Shown here in pieces: positions 9,312 through 19,249 of a DNA stretch of 64,000 nt. This DNA is from an uncultured Alphaproteobacteria bacterium (GTDB lineage Bacteria > Pseudomonadota > Alphaproteobacteria > HIMB59): contig CABZCN010000001.1 of the NCBI GenBank assembly GCA_902524245.1, positions 372,001-436,000 of the forward strand. The letters are read 5' to 3'. The first letter of the stretch is position 1. Each line of letters begins with the position of its first letter. The notes below the pieces were generated by a model, which did not search any database, was not told the DNA's origin, and saw nothing but the letters and a program-made list of their open reading frames with translations. The position numbers were made by a program, and so were the translations under genes.

Positions 9312-10592
9312 TTAGTACCTATATGTATCTTTCTTAAATGGACCTTGTTGCTCAACTCCTAAATAATCGCTTTGTTCCTTGGACATTTCAGTCAGTTTAG
9401 CACCAACTTTTTGTAAATGAAACATTGCAACCATTTCATCTAATTTTTTAGGAAGGACATAGACTTTATTTTCATAGTTTTTGTAATTCTCCCAAATTTC
9501 GATTTGAGCTAAAACCTGATTTGAGAATGATGCACTCATCACAAAACTAGGATGGCCAGTGGCATTACCTAGGTTCACTAACCTTCCCTTTGAAAGAATT
9601 ATTAGCTTCTTACCATCCGGAAATGTTACTTGGTCAACTTGAGGTTTTATCTCTTCCCATTTATAGTTTTGCAAATCATCTATTTGAATTTCATTATCAA
9701 AGTGTCCAATATTACAGACAATTGCTCGGTCTTTCATTTCTCTCATATGGTCTTGGGTAATGATATCTTTGTTGCCTGTTGCAGTTACAAATATGTCAGC
9801 ATACTTACATGCATCATCCATAGTGACAACCTCATAGCCTTCCATTGCTGCTTGAAGTGCACAAATAGGATCAACTTCTGTTACTTGAACTCTAGCCCCG
9901 GCCCCTCTTAATGAAGCTGCGCTACCTTTTCCAACATCTCCAAACCCAGCAACAACAGCAACTTTACCAGCCATCATTACGTCAGTTCCTCTTCGAATAC
10001 CGTCTACTAAACTCTCCTTACAACCGTATAAATTATCAAATTTACTTTTTGTTACCGAGTCATTCACATTTATAGCAGGAACTTGAAGAGTTCCTTTGGA
10101 TGCCATTTGCTCTAAACGAAGAACGCCTGTGGTAGTTTCTTCAGATAGTCCTCTTACATTTTTTAATAGCTCAGGGTACTTCTCGTGCATTCGAAGTGTT
10201 AAGTCTCCGCCATCGTCTAGGATCATATTAGGCTTCCACCCATCTGCCTCAATTGTTTGATCAATACACCACCAAAATTCCTCTTCATTCATACCCTTCC
10301 AGGCAAAAACAGGTGTACCACTTTGGGCAATCGCAGCAGCTGCATGGTCTTGAGTAGAGTAAATGTTGCAAGAACTCCATCGACATTTGGCGCCAAGTGC
10401 TACAAGCGTTTCAATTAAGACAGCAGTTTGGATGGTCATGTGAAGGCAACCCATAATATTAGCTCCAGCCAACGGTTTTGACTCTCCATATTGTTCACGA
10501 ATAGCCATTAATCCTGGCATTTCAGTTTCTGCTATTTCAATTTCTTGTCTCCCGAATTCATGTTGGGAAATATCTTTTACTTTGTAATCCAC
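9312..10592 (-). CDS. ahcY: Adenosylhomocysteinase
   Basis: NAD-dependent hydrolase of S-adenosylhomocysteine to homocysteine and adenosine, 426 aa. Seen: [12 protein letters not shown] near the start, [13 protein letters not shown] with the catalytic Lys, the Rossmann motif [15 protein letters not shown], and the C-terminal KKDTYRY. The start codon is GTG with a strong AGGAGGG site 5 nt upstream. It lies between adenosine kinase (55-nt gap) and metK, giving an operon that removes both products of methyl transfer and regenerates the methyl cycle. Confidence 0.96.
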   Translation of the reverse strand: MDYKVKDISQHEFGRQEIEIAETEMPGLMAIREQYGESKPLAGANIMGCLHMTIQTAVLIETLVALGAKCRWSSCNIYSTQDHAAAAIAQSGTPVFAWKGMNEEEFWWCIDQTIEADGWKPNMILDDGGDLTLRMHEKYPELLKNVRGLSEETTTGVLRLEQMASKGTLQVPAINVNDSVTKSKFDNLYGCKESLVDGIRRGTDVMMAGKVAVVAGFGDVGKGSAASLRGAGARVQVTEVDPICALQAAMEGYEVVTMDDACKYADIFVTATGNKDIITQDHMREMKDRAIVCNIGHFDNEIQIDDLQNYKWEEIKPQVDQVTFPDGKKLIILSKGRLVNLGNATGHPSFVMSASFSNQVLAQIEIWENYKNYENKVYVLPKKLDEMVAMFHLQKVGAKLTEMSKEQSDYLGVEQQGPFKKDTYRY

Positions 10593-10647
10593 TTAACCCT
10601 CCTTTTAGATAGACTATTTAAAATAAAATATGATTTATTCTTCATTA

Positions 10648-11601
10648 TCAAGCTCTTTTTATCCTTGGTCCCAGCTGCTGAATAACTTCTTCAGCCTTTC
10701 TATTACCATTTTTAAGCGCTTCATCGACAGGTTTTCCAGATAAGTAAAAATCTAAAAATCCTGCAGCAAAATTATCTCCAGCACCTGTTGTGTCCAAAAC
10801 ATTTTCTATTTTTTGAGCAGATTGATGTTTTACATCGTCTTCAAAAAAATAATATGCACCCTCAGCACCAGAGGTCATAACAATTTTTTTTACAAAATTT
10901 TTAAAAAAAGAACTCACATCTGCCATTGAATCAGATTGTGTAAACATCTTTGCTTCATCAAAATTACAAAAAACTAAATCTACATTATCAGTTATAAAAT
11001 TTTTTAATTCATCTCTGTGTCGATCAACACAAAAAGGGTCTGACAATGAAAGAGATATTTCTATGTTTTTTGATTTTGCAATATCTGAAAATTTTTTGAG
11101 TGTTTTTTTTGTTAGTTCATGATCCCAAAGATATGACTCCATGTACACATGATCAATTGAATTGAGTATATCCTCATTAACTTCGTCTGGATTTAATTGT
11201 GAACCTATTCCTATGTGTGTAGCCATTGTTCTTTCACCATCGGGTGAAACTAAAATATTACAGCAGCCAGTTGGAAGATCTGTTTTATTGGAGACACCTT
11301 TAAACGAGATATTTTCTTTTTGTAAATCTTGAACAAAAGCATTTCCATACTCATCATCATTGACCTTGCCGTAAAAACTTGCCTCATGAGAGCCAAAGTT
11401 TAATTCATGGATAGTATTACATACTGATCCACCCGAAGTAATTAATGGATTTTCGAAATTTGACCTAATTTCCTTAATTTGAGACTCCTCAATCAATGTC
11501 ATAGAGCCTTTAGTTAATTTCAAATTATTGATGACACTGTCCTCTACCTGGCATATGACATCAACCAAAGCAGTTCCTACCCCTAGAATTTTTTTCACCA
11601 C
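10648..11601 (-). CDS. Adenosine kinase, PfkB family
   Basis: Ribokinase-fold kinase, about 317 aa from the proposed start. PfkB signatures: SGGSVCNTIHEL near the N-terminus and DTTGAGDNFAAGFLDF with the catalytic Asp near the C-terminus. Adenosine is the likely substrate because the gene leads the ahcY-metK operon, which would clear adenosine released by AhcY; a different nucleoside or sugar kinase cannot be excluded. The ORF track starts at 11694, but its first 31 codons do not resemble the family. The conserved KKILGVGTALVDV is directly preceded by two GTG codons, so GTG at 11601 is proposed. No clear ribosome site supports any start. Confidence 0.78.
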   Translation of the reverse strand: MVKKILGVGTALVDVICQVEDSVINNLKLTKGSMTLIEESQIKEIRSNFENPLITSGGSVCNTIHELNFGSHEASFYGKVNDDEYGNAFVQDLQKENISFKGVSNKTDLPTGCCNILVSPDGERTMATHIGIGSQLNPDEVNEDILNSIDHVYMESYLWDHELTKKTLKKFSDIAKSKNIEISLSLSDPFCVDRHRDELKNFITDNVDLVFCNFDEAKMFTQSDSMADVSSFFKNFVKKIVMTSGAEGAYYFFEDDVKHQSAQKIENVLDTTGAGDNFAAGFLDFYLSGKPVDEALKNGNRKAEEVIQQLGPRIKRA

Positions 11602-11873
11602 ATGAAAGTAAGGGATTTTAAACAGAGATCTATTAAAAAATCCTGAATTCCTTATGAAAGTTGAACATAAATGTGAATTGTTTTTAATGTGCAAAATGCG
11701 AATCAGGTCAGAATCAGGGCTTTTAAAAAAGGACCTAAATAATATTTTTTAAGAGATATTCGTAGTTTTGGAAAATTTGATAAAAACCTGTGAATATTTT
11801 CAAATTACTTGTTAATTGAATCTTTAATTTCCAATTGAATTTATTGGCTTTTCAGAATTTAATACAAAATAAA

Positions 11874-11903
11874 TTGACTAAGATTGTCTATAGATTGTAT
11901 AGT
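11874..11903 (+). promoter_or_regulatory. Probable sigma-70 promoter of nrdA
   Basis: TTGACT (11874-11879), an 18-bp spacer and TATAGT (11898-11903), close to the -35/-10 consensus. The predicted transcription start falls about 55 bp before the nrdA ATG, at the left arm of the inverted repeat. Confidence 0.55.
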
Positions 11904-11932
11904 CACTAGGCAATAAACACTACATCTAGTGA
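11903..11932. promoter_or_regulatory. 7-bp inverted repeat at the nrdA transcription start
   Basis: Perfect arms TCACTAG (11903-11909) and CTAGTGA (11926-11932) with a 16-nt centre, overlapping the predicted -10 edge and start site. It could be a repressor operator or a 5'-leader hairpin. It does not match the NrdR box pattern as I know it. Confidence 0.45.
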
Positions 11933-11968
11933 TTATTCAAAAAAGTACACTTAAACTTGGTAGGAAGA

Positions 11969-14707
11969 ATGGAAACAAATAACGCAGAATCACTTGAAAA
12001 TTCAACAAAAAACACAGTTATAAATAAGCAAAACGAAGAAATTAACCTGCTAAGTCTCAGTGTTGTAAGGCGTGATGGATCGATAACACCTTTTAAATCT
12101 GACAAAATTGCAAATGCCATAAGAAAAGCATTTTTGGCACAAACTGATCTTCGTGATAGCAAACAAATTGACAAAAATGTTTCAGTGTTAACTGAAACAG
12201 TCACCGCGGCTCTAACTAGACGCATTGCAAACGGTGATATGATTCATATCGAGGATATCCAAGACCAAGTGGAATTAGCCCTCATGAGGGGTGAACATCA
12301 TAAAGTAGCTCGCGCCTATGTACTCTACAGAGAACAAAGAGCTAACCAACGTTATAAGACTGCTCAACTGAATGAACAAATTGGTGCCAAAGTATCCACA
12401 ATGGCTGTTACCAAAAGAGATGGTAACAAAGAGGATATCTCTTTAGAAAAAATTACAAATCGTATTTCTATTTTATCAAACGGTTTAGAAATAGATCCTA
12501 TTACAATTGCTCAAAAGGCAATTCAAGGTCTTTACGATGGTATCACAACAAATGAAATTGACACTTACTTAGCAGAAACAGCTGCTGCTCTGACAGTTGA
12601 ACATCCCGATTACTCATATCTAGCTGGGAGGATTAAAGCTAATGCTCTACATAAAGAAACACCAGGTTTTATTATTGCAACAAAAAATCTTTATGAGGAT
12701 GGTTTATTGCGCGATGAATATTATGAAAAAGTTAAAGCTAACGCTGAAGAGATTGAAAAAATTATTGACTACGATCGTGATTATTACTTTGATTATTTTG
12801 CATTGACTACTTTGTTTAGAGCTTATCTTTTACAATCAAACAATAAAACAGCAGAAAGACCTCAGGATTTATGGATGAGAGTCGCTTTATGTGTGTCCGG
12901 AGATAAGTTTGATTTTTATCAAGTTAAGAAAACTTATGACAGCCTATCTCAAGGTTTCTACACACACGCAACCCCCACTCTATTTAATAGTGGTTTGAAG
13001 ATGCAACAATTGTCGTCCTGTTTTCTAATTGGAATGGAAGATGACTCTATCGAAGGGATTTTTAATACTGTAAAAGACTGCGCTTTAATTTCAAAAACCG
13101 CTGGTGGCATTGGTCTTCATGCCCATAACATTAGAGGTGGCGGTAGCCGTATTAAGTCAACCAATGGCAAGTCTAATGGATTGATACCTTTCCTTAAAAT
13201 ATTTAATGAAACAGCAAGGTCTGTTGATCAGGGTGGAGGTAAAAGAAAGGGTTCTTTTGCTGTCTATTTGGAGCCATGGCATGCAGATATTGAGTCCTTT
13301 TTAGAGCTTAGAAAAAATACTGGAGCTGAAGAATTTAGAGCCAGAGACTTATTCTATGCCTTATGGATCCCTGATTTATTTATGGAAAGAGTCGAAGAAG
13401 ATGCCGATTGGACTCTAATGAGTGAACACGAATGCCCTGGTTTATCGGATACATATGGCAAGGAGTTTGTTGATCTTTATACAAAATATGAAAATGAAAT
13501 GCCTGACTTAAAAAGAATAAAGGCAAGAGCTTTAATGTCTAAAATAATCGAAGCCCAAATTGAAACTGGTCAGCCATACATGCTTTACAAAGATGCTGTT
13601 AATAATAAGTCTAACCAAAAAAATATTGGTGTTATTAAATCTTCTAATCTCTGTGCAGAGATAGTGGAGTATTCTGAAAAAGATGAAACTGCTGTTTGTA
13701 ACCTTGCGTCAATTGCATTACCAAAATTTGTAACTGATGAAAGTAAATTTGATTATCAAAACTTATATCAAGTTGCAAAACTGGCGACTAAGAATTTAGA
13801 TCAAGTTATTGATATAAATTTCTATCCTACTAATAAAACTGAAAACTCAAATAGTCGTCACCGCCCTATTGGTCTTGGTATACAGGGTTTAGCAGATGTT
13901 TATTTTAAAATGAATCTTCCTTATGACTCTGTTCAAGCGCAAATAATTAATAAACAAATTTTTGAGACAATTTATTTTGGAGCTTTAGAAGCGTCAATGG
14001 AACTTGCTACTGATAAGGGGCCTTACTCTACTTTTAAAGGATCCCCTCTATCTGAAGGGAAATTCCAATTTGATCTTTGGGGTGTGAAACCGTCAAGTAT
14101 GTGGGACTGGAAGGGATTAATGGAGAAAATCCAAAAGCATGGTGTTCGAAACTCTTTGACCACTGCATGTATGCCTACAGCCTCCACTGGTATTATCCTA
14201 GGAAATACTGAAACGTTCCAAGTACAAACATCAAACATTTATAAAAGACAAACTCTCTCAGGTGAATTTTTATTAGTAAATCGTCACCTTGTTAAAGAAC
14301 TTATGAAGAGAAACTTATGGAGCAAAGAATTACGTGATCAAATTATTTTGGAAAATGGTTCTGTACAAAATATTGAAGGATTTCCTGAAGACTTAAAAGA
14401 TGTTTATAAAACTGTTTGGGAAACATCTCAAAAAACAGTTATAGATATGGCAGCTGATAGAGCGCCGTTTATTGACCAAACCCAATCCATGAACTTATGG
14501 TTGGCAACACCTACTTTTGGAAAAGTAAACTCCATGCACATGTATGCATGGAAAAAAGGCTTAAAAACAGGCATGTATTACCTGCGAAGCCGATCAGCCG
14601 TAGACGCAGTTAAAGTAACGGTGTCTTCTGAAAAAAAAGCAAAAGAGTCTTATGTCAAAGAGGCGCAATCTAATGAACCCGAAGATTGTGTAACATGTAG
14701 TGCGTAA
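11969..14707 (+). CDS. nrdA: Ribonucleoside-diphosphate reductase, large subunit (class I)
   Basis: Reduces ribonucleotides to deoxyribonucleotides with NrdB. About 912 aa. Two consecutive ATP-cone domains lie at the N-terminus (VVRRDGSITPFKSDKIANAI and VTKRDGNKEDISLEKITNRI), suggesting dATP/ATP allosteric control. The catalytic barrel has SSCFLIGMEDDSIEGI and NLCAEIVEYS, and the C-terminal tail ends EDCVTCSA with the redox Cys pair that accepts electrons from glutaredoxin. The track starts at a TTG (11957); the ATG at 11969 preceded by AGGAAG is preferred. First gene of nrdA-nrdB-grx. Confidence 0.95.
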   Translation: METNNAESLENSTKNTVINKQNEEINLLSLSVVRRDGSITPFKSDKIANAIRKAFLAQTDLRDSKQIDKNVSVLTETVTAALTRRIANGDMIHIEDIQDQVELALMRGEHHKVARAYVLYREQRANQRYKTAQLNEQIGAKVSTMAVTKRDGNKEDISLEKITNRISILSNGLEIDPITIAQKAIQGLYDGITTNEIDTYLAETAAALTVEHPDYSYLAGRIKANALHKETPGFIIATKNLYEDGLLRDEYYEKVKANAEEIEKIIDYDRDYYFDYFALTTLFRAYLLQSNNKTAERPQDLWMRVALCVSGDKFDFYQVKKTYDSLSQGFYTHATPTLFNSGLKMQQLSSCFLIGMEDDSIEGIFNTVKDCALISKTAGGIGLHAHNIRGGGSRIKSTNGKSNGLIPFLKIFNETARSVDQGGGKRKGSFAVYLEPWHADIESFLELRKNTGAEEFRARDLFYALWIPDLFMERVEEDADWTLMSEHECPGLSDTYGKEFVDLYTKYENEMPDLKRIKARALMSKIIEAQIETGQPYMLYKDAVNNKSNQKNIGVIKSSNLCAEIVEYSEKDETAVCNLASIALPKFVTDESKFDYQNLYQVAKLATKNLDQVIDINFYPTNKTENSNSRHRPIGLGIQGLADVYFKMNLPYDSVQAQIINKQIFETIYFGALEASMELATDKGPYSTFKGSPLSEGKFQFDLWGVKPSSMWDWKGLMEKIQKHGVRNSLTTACMPTASTGIILGNTETFQVQTSNIYKRQTLSGEFLLVNRHLVKELMKRNLWSKELRDQIILENGSVQNIEGFPEDLKDVYKTVWETSQKTVIDMAADRAPFIDQTQSMNLWLATPTFGKVNSMHMYAWKKGLKTGMYYLRSRSAVDAVKVTVSSEKKAKESYVKEAQSNEPEDCVTCSA

Positions 14708-14740
14708 GATTTTCAATCAATTTAATTTAAGGAGCAAGTC

Positions 14741-15730
14741 ATGATATCTAAAGGATGCAAATCAATTTTCCCTATTCAACACCAAGAAATTTTCGATCGT
14801 TACAAGCAACACGTTCAAGCATTTTGGACACCCGAGGAGGTGTCTCTTCAAGATGATTTAAGAGATCTAAAAACACTAGGAGAAGGGGAAATACATTTTA
14901 TCAAACATGTACTTGCATTTTTTGCAAATTCAGAGGCAATGATAAATGAAAATCTAGCATCTAGATTTTATAATGAAATTTTAATTCCTGAGTCTCGATT
15001 GTTTATCACCATGCAAATGCTGAATGAGTCTATTCACGCAGAAATGTATGGTTTACAGATTGAAGCTTATGTAGAGGACCCATCAGAAAAAGATAAGCTA
15101 TTTTCTGCTATTCAAAACGTTCCTTGTATTAATAAAAAAGCACAGTGGGTTTCAAAATGGCTGAATGGGAACCAAAATTTATTAACACGCTTAATTGCCT
15201 TTGGTTTAGTTGAAGGTTTATTTTTTGCTGGATCCTTTTGTGCCATCTATTACTTTAGAAAAAGAGGTTTACTTCCAGGCTTAGCCTTATCAAATGACTG
15301 GATAGCCAGAGATGAAGGAATGCACTTCAGTTTCTCAGCTTTGATGTTTAAAACATTAAGTGAAAAGTTTAATAAAGGAACCTTGTCAGATGAAGATATT
15401 AAATCGATGGATTTAATCCCTGGTCCTGTCGCACAGTCTGAGTTCGAAGAAATAGTCAGAGAAGCAGTGGAGTTTGAAAAAGAATTTGTTACTGATGCAC
15501 TTCCTGTTGATCTAATTGGTATGAACAAGGAAATGATGTGTATGTATATTGAGGCTGTTTCAGATCGAATTGCTGATCTTTTTGGATTTGAAAGGGTATT
15601 TAATACTGAAAACCCTTTTGATTTCATGAGAGCTCTTGATGTTCAAAATGTGACTAATTTCTTCGAGAAAAGGGTATCTGAATACCAGCGTCCAACAGAT
15701 CGTTCTTTGTCTTTTGACGAGTCTTTCTAA
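14741..15730 (+). CDS. nrdB: Ribonucleoside-diphosphate reductase, small subunit
   Basis: Diiron-tyrosyl radical subunit of 329 aa. Metal ligands and the radical tyrosine are recognisable: Asp in QDDLRDLKTL, Glu in NSEAMINENL, and NESIHAEMYG carrying Glu, His and Tyr in the spacing of the eukaryote-type R2 proteins (ENIHSEMY). Later ligands are in GLVEGLFFAG and RDEGMHFSF. A good AAGGAG site precedes the ATG. It lies 33 nt after nrdA, and its stop is joined directly to the glutaredoxin start. Confidence 0.95.
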   Translation: MISKGCKSIFPIQHQEIFDRYKQHVQAFWTPEEVSLQDDLRDLKTLGEGEIHFIKHVLAFFANSEAMINENLASRFYNEILIPESRLFITMQMLNESIHAEMYGLQIEAYVEDPSEKDKLFSAIQNVPCINKKAQWVSKWLNGNQNLLTRLIAFGLVEGLFFAGSFCAIYYFRKRGLLPGLALSNDWIARDEGMHFSFSALMFKTLSEKFNKGTLSDEDIKSMDLIPGPVAQSEFEEIVREAVEFEKEFVTDALPVDLIGMNKEMMCMYIEAVSDRIADLFGFERVFNTENPFDFMRALDVQNVTNFFEKRVSEYQRPTDRSLSFDESF

Positions 15731-15970
15731 GTGGAAGTCAAAATATATAGTAAAGACAACTGTATTTTTTGCACTAAAGCCAAGGCAGTTTTATCCTCAC
15801 ATAATCCCCAAGTATTAATGCTTGATGAGGATTACAGCCGTGATCAGTTTTTTGAAATATTTCCAACTGCCAAAACATTTCCCCAAATCATAATTAACGG
15901 TGAAAAAATTGGTGGCTACCATGAGCTAGAACGTTGGATGGCGTTTAATAAACCTGACGATGATTTTTAG
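15731..15970 (+). CDS. Glutaredoxin linked to ribonucleotide reductase
   Basis: Thiol-disulfide carrier of 79 aa, typical of small glutaredoxins. The active site is CIFC (residues 11-14) instead of the usual CPYC; the cis-Pro segment KTFPQIIING and the GGYHELERW glutathione-site region are present. It starts with GTG immediately after the TAA of nrdB, so it is almost surely co-translated. It is the probable electron donor of the reductase. It stops 6 nt before the convergent polA stop. Confidence 0.88.
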   Translation: MEVKIYSKDNCIFCTKAKAVLSSHNPQVLMLDEDYSRDQFFEIFPTAKTFPQIIINGEKIGGYHELERWMAFNKPDDDF

Positions 15971-15976
15971 TTTTAA

Positions 15977-18655
15977 TTAGTGAGCTAATCCCCAGTTCAA
16001 GCCACCACCGAAGTCGACTTTTATAGGAGTTTTAAAAGATTTGTATTTTTGATGTGATGTTTCCATCAACTTAGTTATTTGTGGAATAATATCTTTTTCT
16101 TTTTTATGAATTTCAAATAAAAGCTCATCATGGACTTGTGATGTCATTTTAGATTTACATTTATTTTTCTCTAAATAGCTATGAATATCCAACATTGCAA
16201 TTTTAATTAACTCAGATGCTGTGCCTTGAATAGGTGCATTGATAGCTTGTCTTTCTGCAAAAGATCGGAGCATAAAATTTTTAGCATTGATGTCTTTAAT
16301 GTGAGACTTTCTTCCAAAAAGGTTTTCAACGTAGCCAAGTTTTTTTGCTTTATCGGTAGTTGATTTCATAAAATCACTAATGTTTGGAAATTTTTGAAAA
16401 TAGTTATCTATGAAAAGCTTTGCTTCAGCATTGCTAACACCTAACTGTTTAGCTAAACCATATTGGCTAATTCCATAGATTATTCCAAAATTAATAATCT
16501 TGGCCATTCTTCGATCATTAGCATTAATTGTTTTTTTGTTAAAAACTAATTGGCCTGTGCTTTGATGAATGTCTTGATCCTCTTGAAAAGCCTTTAATAA
16601 ATTAGGGTCTTCGCACGCTTCACAAAGCACACGAAGTTCGATTTGAGAGTAATCAAAGCTATATAATTCATGATCTTTTTCTGCAATAAATGCTGTCCTA
16701 ATTTTCTTTCCAATCTCAGTTCTAATGGGGATATTTTGTAAATTAGGTTCAGATGAACTTAATCTACCCGTAATAGTTGCTGCAATATTAAATGTACTGT
16801 GAACTCGGTCGTTATTGTCAGCATGTTCAGCTAAAGAAGATGTATAGGTCGACACGAGCTTGGAGTATTGACGCCATTGTAGAATATACGAGGCAATCTC
16901 TACTCCCTCAGACTCTAATTGTTCTAAGACTTTGACATTAGTTTGAAAGTCTCCTGCTTTTGTTTTTTTTGTTACCTTCACGTCAAGTTTCTTGAAGATT
17001 TCGGTAAGTTGTTTTGGTGAACCAATATTGAATTCCTCACCTGCGATTTTGAAAATTTTCTGTTCAATTTTTTCAATTTCTTTATTTAGATCTTTTTCCA
17101 GTTTTGTTAAAAATTTTAGATCAATCTTACAACCGTTGCTTTCAACTTGTTGAAGAACTAAGCTTAATTTTTTATCGATATCAAAATATATATAACTATC
17201 GGGGGCATCTAAGATTTGATAGTGTAATGTTTCATATAATTTATAAGTGGCATAAGCATCATGAGCAGCGTAATTTGTTGCAGACTGTAAAGGCACTTCA
17301 GAAAAATCTTTATAATTTCTTTTAGACTCATTTTTAATGACATCTTTAAATTTTTCTTTTTCTTCACCAAAATAATAATAATACAAATCCTCAAGATTAT
17401 GTTTTGTTAAACCGTTATTGACAAAAAAAGACATTAATAAGGTATCTTGAAAAGAAATAGTATTTACGTTAAAGCGTTTTAAAATTACACTATCGTATTT
17501 AGCATTATGAAAAATCTTTAAAATTGAAGGATCTTCACATAATAAATTCAGCTCTTTTAATATTTTTTTTTGATCTGTCTCAGATATTTCATTTTCAGGT
17601 GATTTAAAAGGTAGGTAATAAGCTTGCTGTGCGTTAGCTAATGAAATGCCAATGATATTTGCTTCATTGACGTCTAAACTATCTGTCTCTAAATCTATCG
17701 CTAAGGTTTTTTCAGATTGAAGAGACTTTAGATATTCGATTATATCTTTTGTCTTAATAAGTGATTTAAATTCTAAGTTTTTTTTGGCTGCATGCGGTTT
17801 TGTTTCATGAGCGCTGTTCCTAATTAATGATTTGAATTCATATTTTTTGAAAAAGTCATTAAGTTTTGGTGAGTCGTCAAAATCTTTTAACTTTTCGATT
17901 GTAATAGGTAGTTCAAGATCATTTTTTAGAATTACTAGTTGGTGGCTTATTTTTGCTTTTTCTTCATGATCATGAATAAGATTTTTAATTCTTTCATTTG
18001 ATATTTTTTCTTTATTTGCCAGAAGGTCCTCAAAAGAACCAAATTCATTAATTAATTTAGAAGCTGTTTTTGGTCCAATACCAGGAACACCAGGAATATT
18101 ATCAACACTATCACCTATTAAAGCCTGCACATCTGTAATCCTGTCAGGGCCAACACCAAATTTTTCCATTACCTTTGCTTCGTCAATTTCAATATTTTTC
18201 ATTGGATCCATGATGCGATTATTAGCTGATAGCAGTTGAAAAAGGTCTTTGTCTGAACTAAATACTGTGGTGGGTATCTTATTGTCTTCACCATATTTAA
18301 CGTAACTTGCTATAACATCATCGGCCTCAAAGTCTTTTTTTTCAATAACATCTAAGCCAAACGCGTCAATAGCTTCACGAATAATACTAAATTGAGGAAT
18401 CAAATCTTCTGGTGCCTCACCACGATTTGCTTTGTATTCGGGAAATAAAGTATTTCGAAAAGTATTCCTTCCTGCATCAAGAATGATTAGTATTTTGTCA
18501 TTTGGATGCTCTTCAATAAGTCTAAGCATCATATTGCAAAACCCATAAACTGCATTTGTGGGGATGCCCTTAGAATTATTCATTGGGGGTAAGGCGTAAT
18601 AAGCTCGGAAAATATATCCGGAACCATCAACAAGTATTAGTCTTGGCTTAGACAT
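15977..18655 (-). CDS. polA: DNA polymerase I
   Basis: Repair and Okazaki-fragment polymerase of 892 aa with all three domains. The 5' nuclease lies at about 1-290 (LILVDGSGYIFRAYYALP, GDSVDNIPGVPGIGPKTA). The 3'-5' exonuclease lies at about 295-480 with its acidic motif in LAIDLETDSLD, so proofreading is probably retained. The polymerase domain lies at about 500-892 (YSFDYSQIELRVLCE, RRMAKIINFGIIYGIS, SQVHDELLFEI). It is monocistronic, convergent with grx, and about 30 bp downstream of regA on the same strand. Confidence 0.96.
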   Translation of the reverse strand: MSKPRLILVDGSGYIFRAYYALPPMNNSKGIPTNAVYGFCNMMLRLIEEHPNDKILIILDAGRNTFRNTLFPEYKANRGEAPEDLIPQFSIIREAIDAFGLDVIEKKDFEADDVIASYVKYGEDNKIPTTVFSSDKDLFQLLSANNRIMDPMKNIEIDEAKVMEKFGVGPDRITDVQALIGDSVDNIPGVPGIGPKTASKLINEFGSFEDLLANKEKISNERIKNLIHDHEEKAKISHQLVILKNDLELPITIEKLKDFDDSPKLNDFFKKYEFKSLIRNSAHETKPHAAKKNLEFKSLIKTKDIIEYLKSLQSEKTLAIDLETDSLDVNEANIIGISLANAQQAYYLPFKSPENEISETDQKKILKELNLLCEDPSILKIFHNAKYDSVILKRFNVNTISFQDTLLMSFFVNNGLTKHNLEDLYYYYFGEEKEKFKDVIKNESKRNYKDFSEVPLQSATNYAAHDAYATYKLYETLHYQILDAPDSYIYFDIDKKLSLVLQQVESNGCKIDLKFLTKLEKDLNKEIEKIEQKIFKIAGEEFNIGSPKQLTEIFKKLDVKVTKKTKAGDFQTNVKVLEQLESEGVEIASYILQWRQYSKLVSTYTSSLAEHADNNDRVHSTFNIAATITGRLSSSEPNLQNIPIRTEIGKKIRTAFIAEKDHELYSFDYSQIELRVLCEACEDPNLLKAFQEDQDIHQSTGQLVFNKKTINANDRRMAKIINFGIIYGISQYGLAKQLGVSNAEAKLFIDNYFQKFPNISDFMKSTTDKAKKLGYVENLFGRKSHIKDINAKNFMLRSFAERQAINAPIQGTASELIKIAMLDIHSYLEKNKCKSKMTSQVHDELLFEIHKKEKDIIPQITKLMETSHQKYKSFKTPIKVDFGGGLNWGLAH

Positions 18656-18688
18656 TATAAGCAGAATAACAAAGATTATAGTGAGTTT

Positions 18689-19249
18689 CTATTCTTTAGG
18701 AGCGTGCTTATTCAAAATTCTTTGGAGAGTTCTTCTGTGCATTTTTAGTCTTCTAGCAGTTTCAGAAACATTACGGTTACACTGTGTAAAAACTCTTTGA
18801 ATATGTTCCCATCTAATTCTATCAGCAGACATTGGGTTCTCAGGTGGTGGGGGCAAGGATGTAGCAGTAGCAGACATTAAAGATTTTTCGATATCATCTA
18901 TGTTTGCAGGTTTAGTTAAGTAATCATCAGCACCCAATTTAACAGAGGAAACAGCTGTAGCTATGTTGCCATAACTTGTCAACATTACTGTTCTACATTC
19001 TGGATTTTGCTCCTTAATCACCTTAATCACATCGAGCCCTGAACCATCTCCTAAACGAAGATCAACGATGGCATAATTAAAACTATTTCCAGCTAAAACA
19101 TCTAAGGCCTCTTTTTTCGAAGCTGCTGCTGTAACTGTGAAATCTTTACGTTGGAATGAGGTAGTTAAACGCTCACGAAAGGGTTTGTCATCCTCAATAA
19201 TAAAAAGTGTTTTATCTTTGACTAATGTATTTTGCTCTAAATCCGCCAT
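18689..19249 (-). CDS. regA: Redox response regulator RegA/ActR/PrrA
   Basis: Response regulator of 186 aa. The N-terminal receiver has acidic IIEDD, phospho-acceptor Asp in AIVDLRLGDGSGLD, and conserved Lys in DDYLTKPAN. After a proline linker (SLPPPPENP) comes a Fis-type DNA-binding helix-turn-helix, NRNVSETARRLKMHRRTLQRIL, nearly invariant in RegA. It controls energy and redox genes in alphaproteobacteria. Its start overlaps the end of regB by 13 nt, so the pair is coupled. No senC gene lies between or beside them, unlike many relatives. Confidence 0.93.
   Translation of the reverse strand: MADLEQNTLVKDKTLFIIEDDKPFRERLTTSFQRKDFTVTAAASKKEALDVLAGNSFNYAIVDLRLGDGSGLDVIKVIKEQNPECRTVMLTSYGNIATAVSSVKLGADDYLTKPANIDDIEKSLMSATATSLPPPPENPMSADRIRWEHIQRVFTQCNRNVSETARRLKMHRRTLQRILNKHAPKE

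Larger units (their letters stand above)
11602..11968. other. Divergent intergenic region between adenosine kinase and nrdA
   Basis: About 367 bp without a confident gene. If the long adenosine kinase ORF is used, the coding part reaches 11694. It contains a 5-bp inverted pair AGGTC/GACCT at 11705-11736 of uncertain meaning, AT-rich sequence, and the nrdA promoter and inverted repeat listed separately. I see no tRNA and no recognisable SAM or SAH riboswitch. Confidence 0.5.

Noticed and set aside
9311-9355. Longer metK start giving 15 extra residues
   Set aside because: The extension lies inside ahcY and is not part of the MetK family; ATG at 9310 fits the conserved N-terminus.
11602-11694. 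Longer adenosine kinase start at 11694
   Set aside because: The first 31 codons lack family resemblance and have no ribosome site; treated as probable leader, with some doubt.
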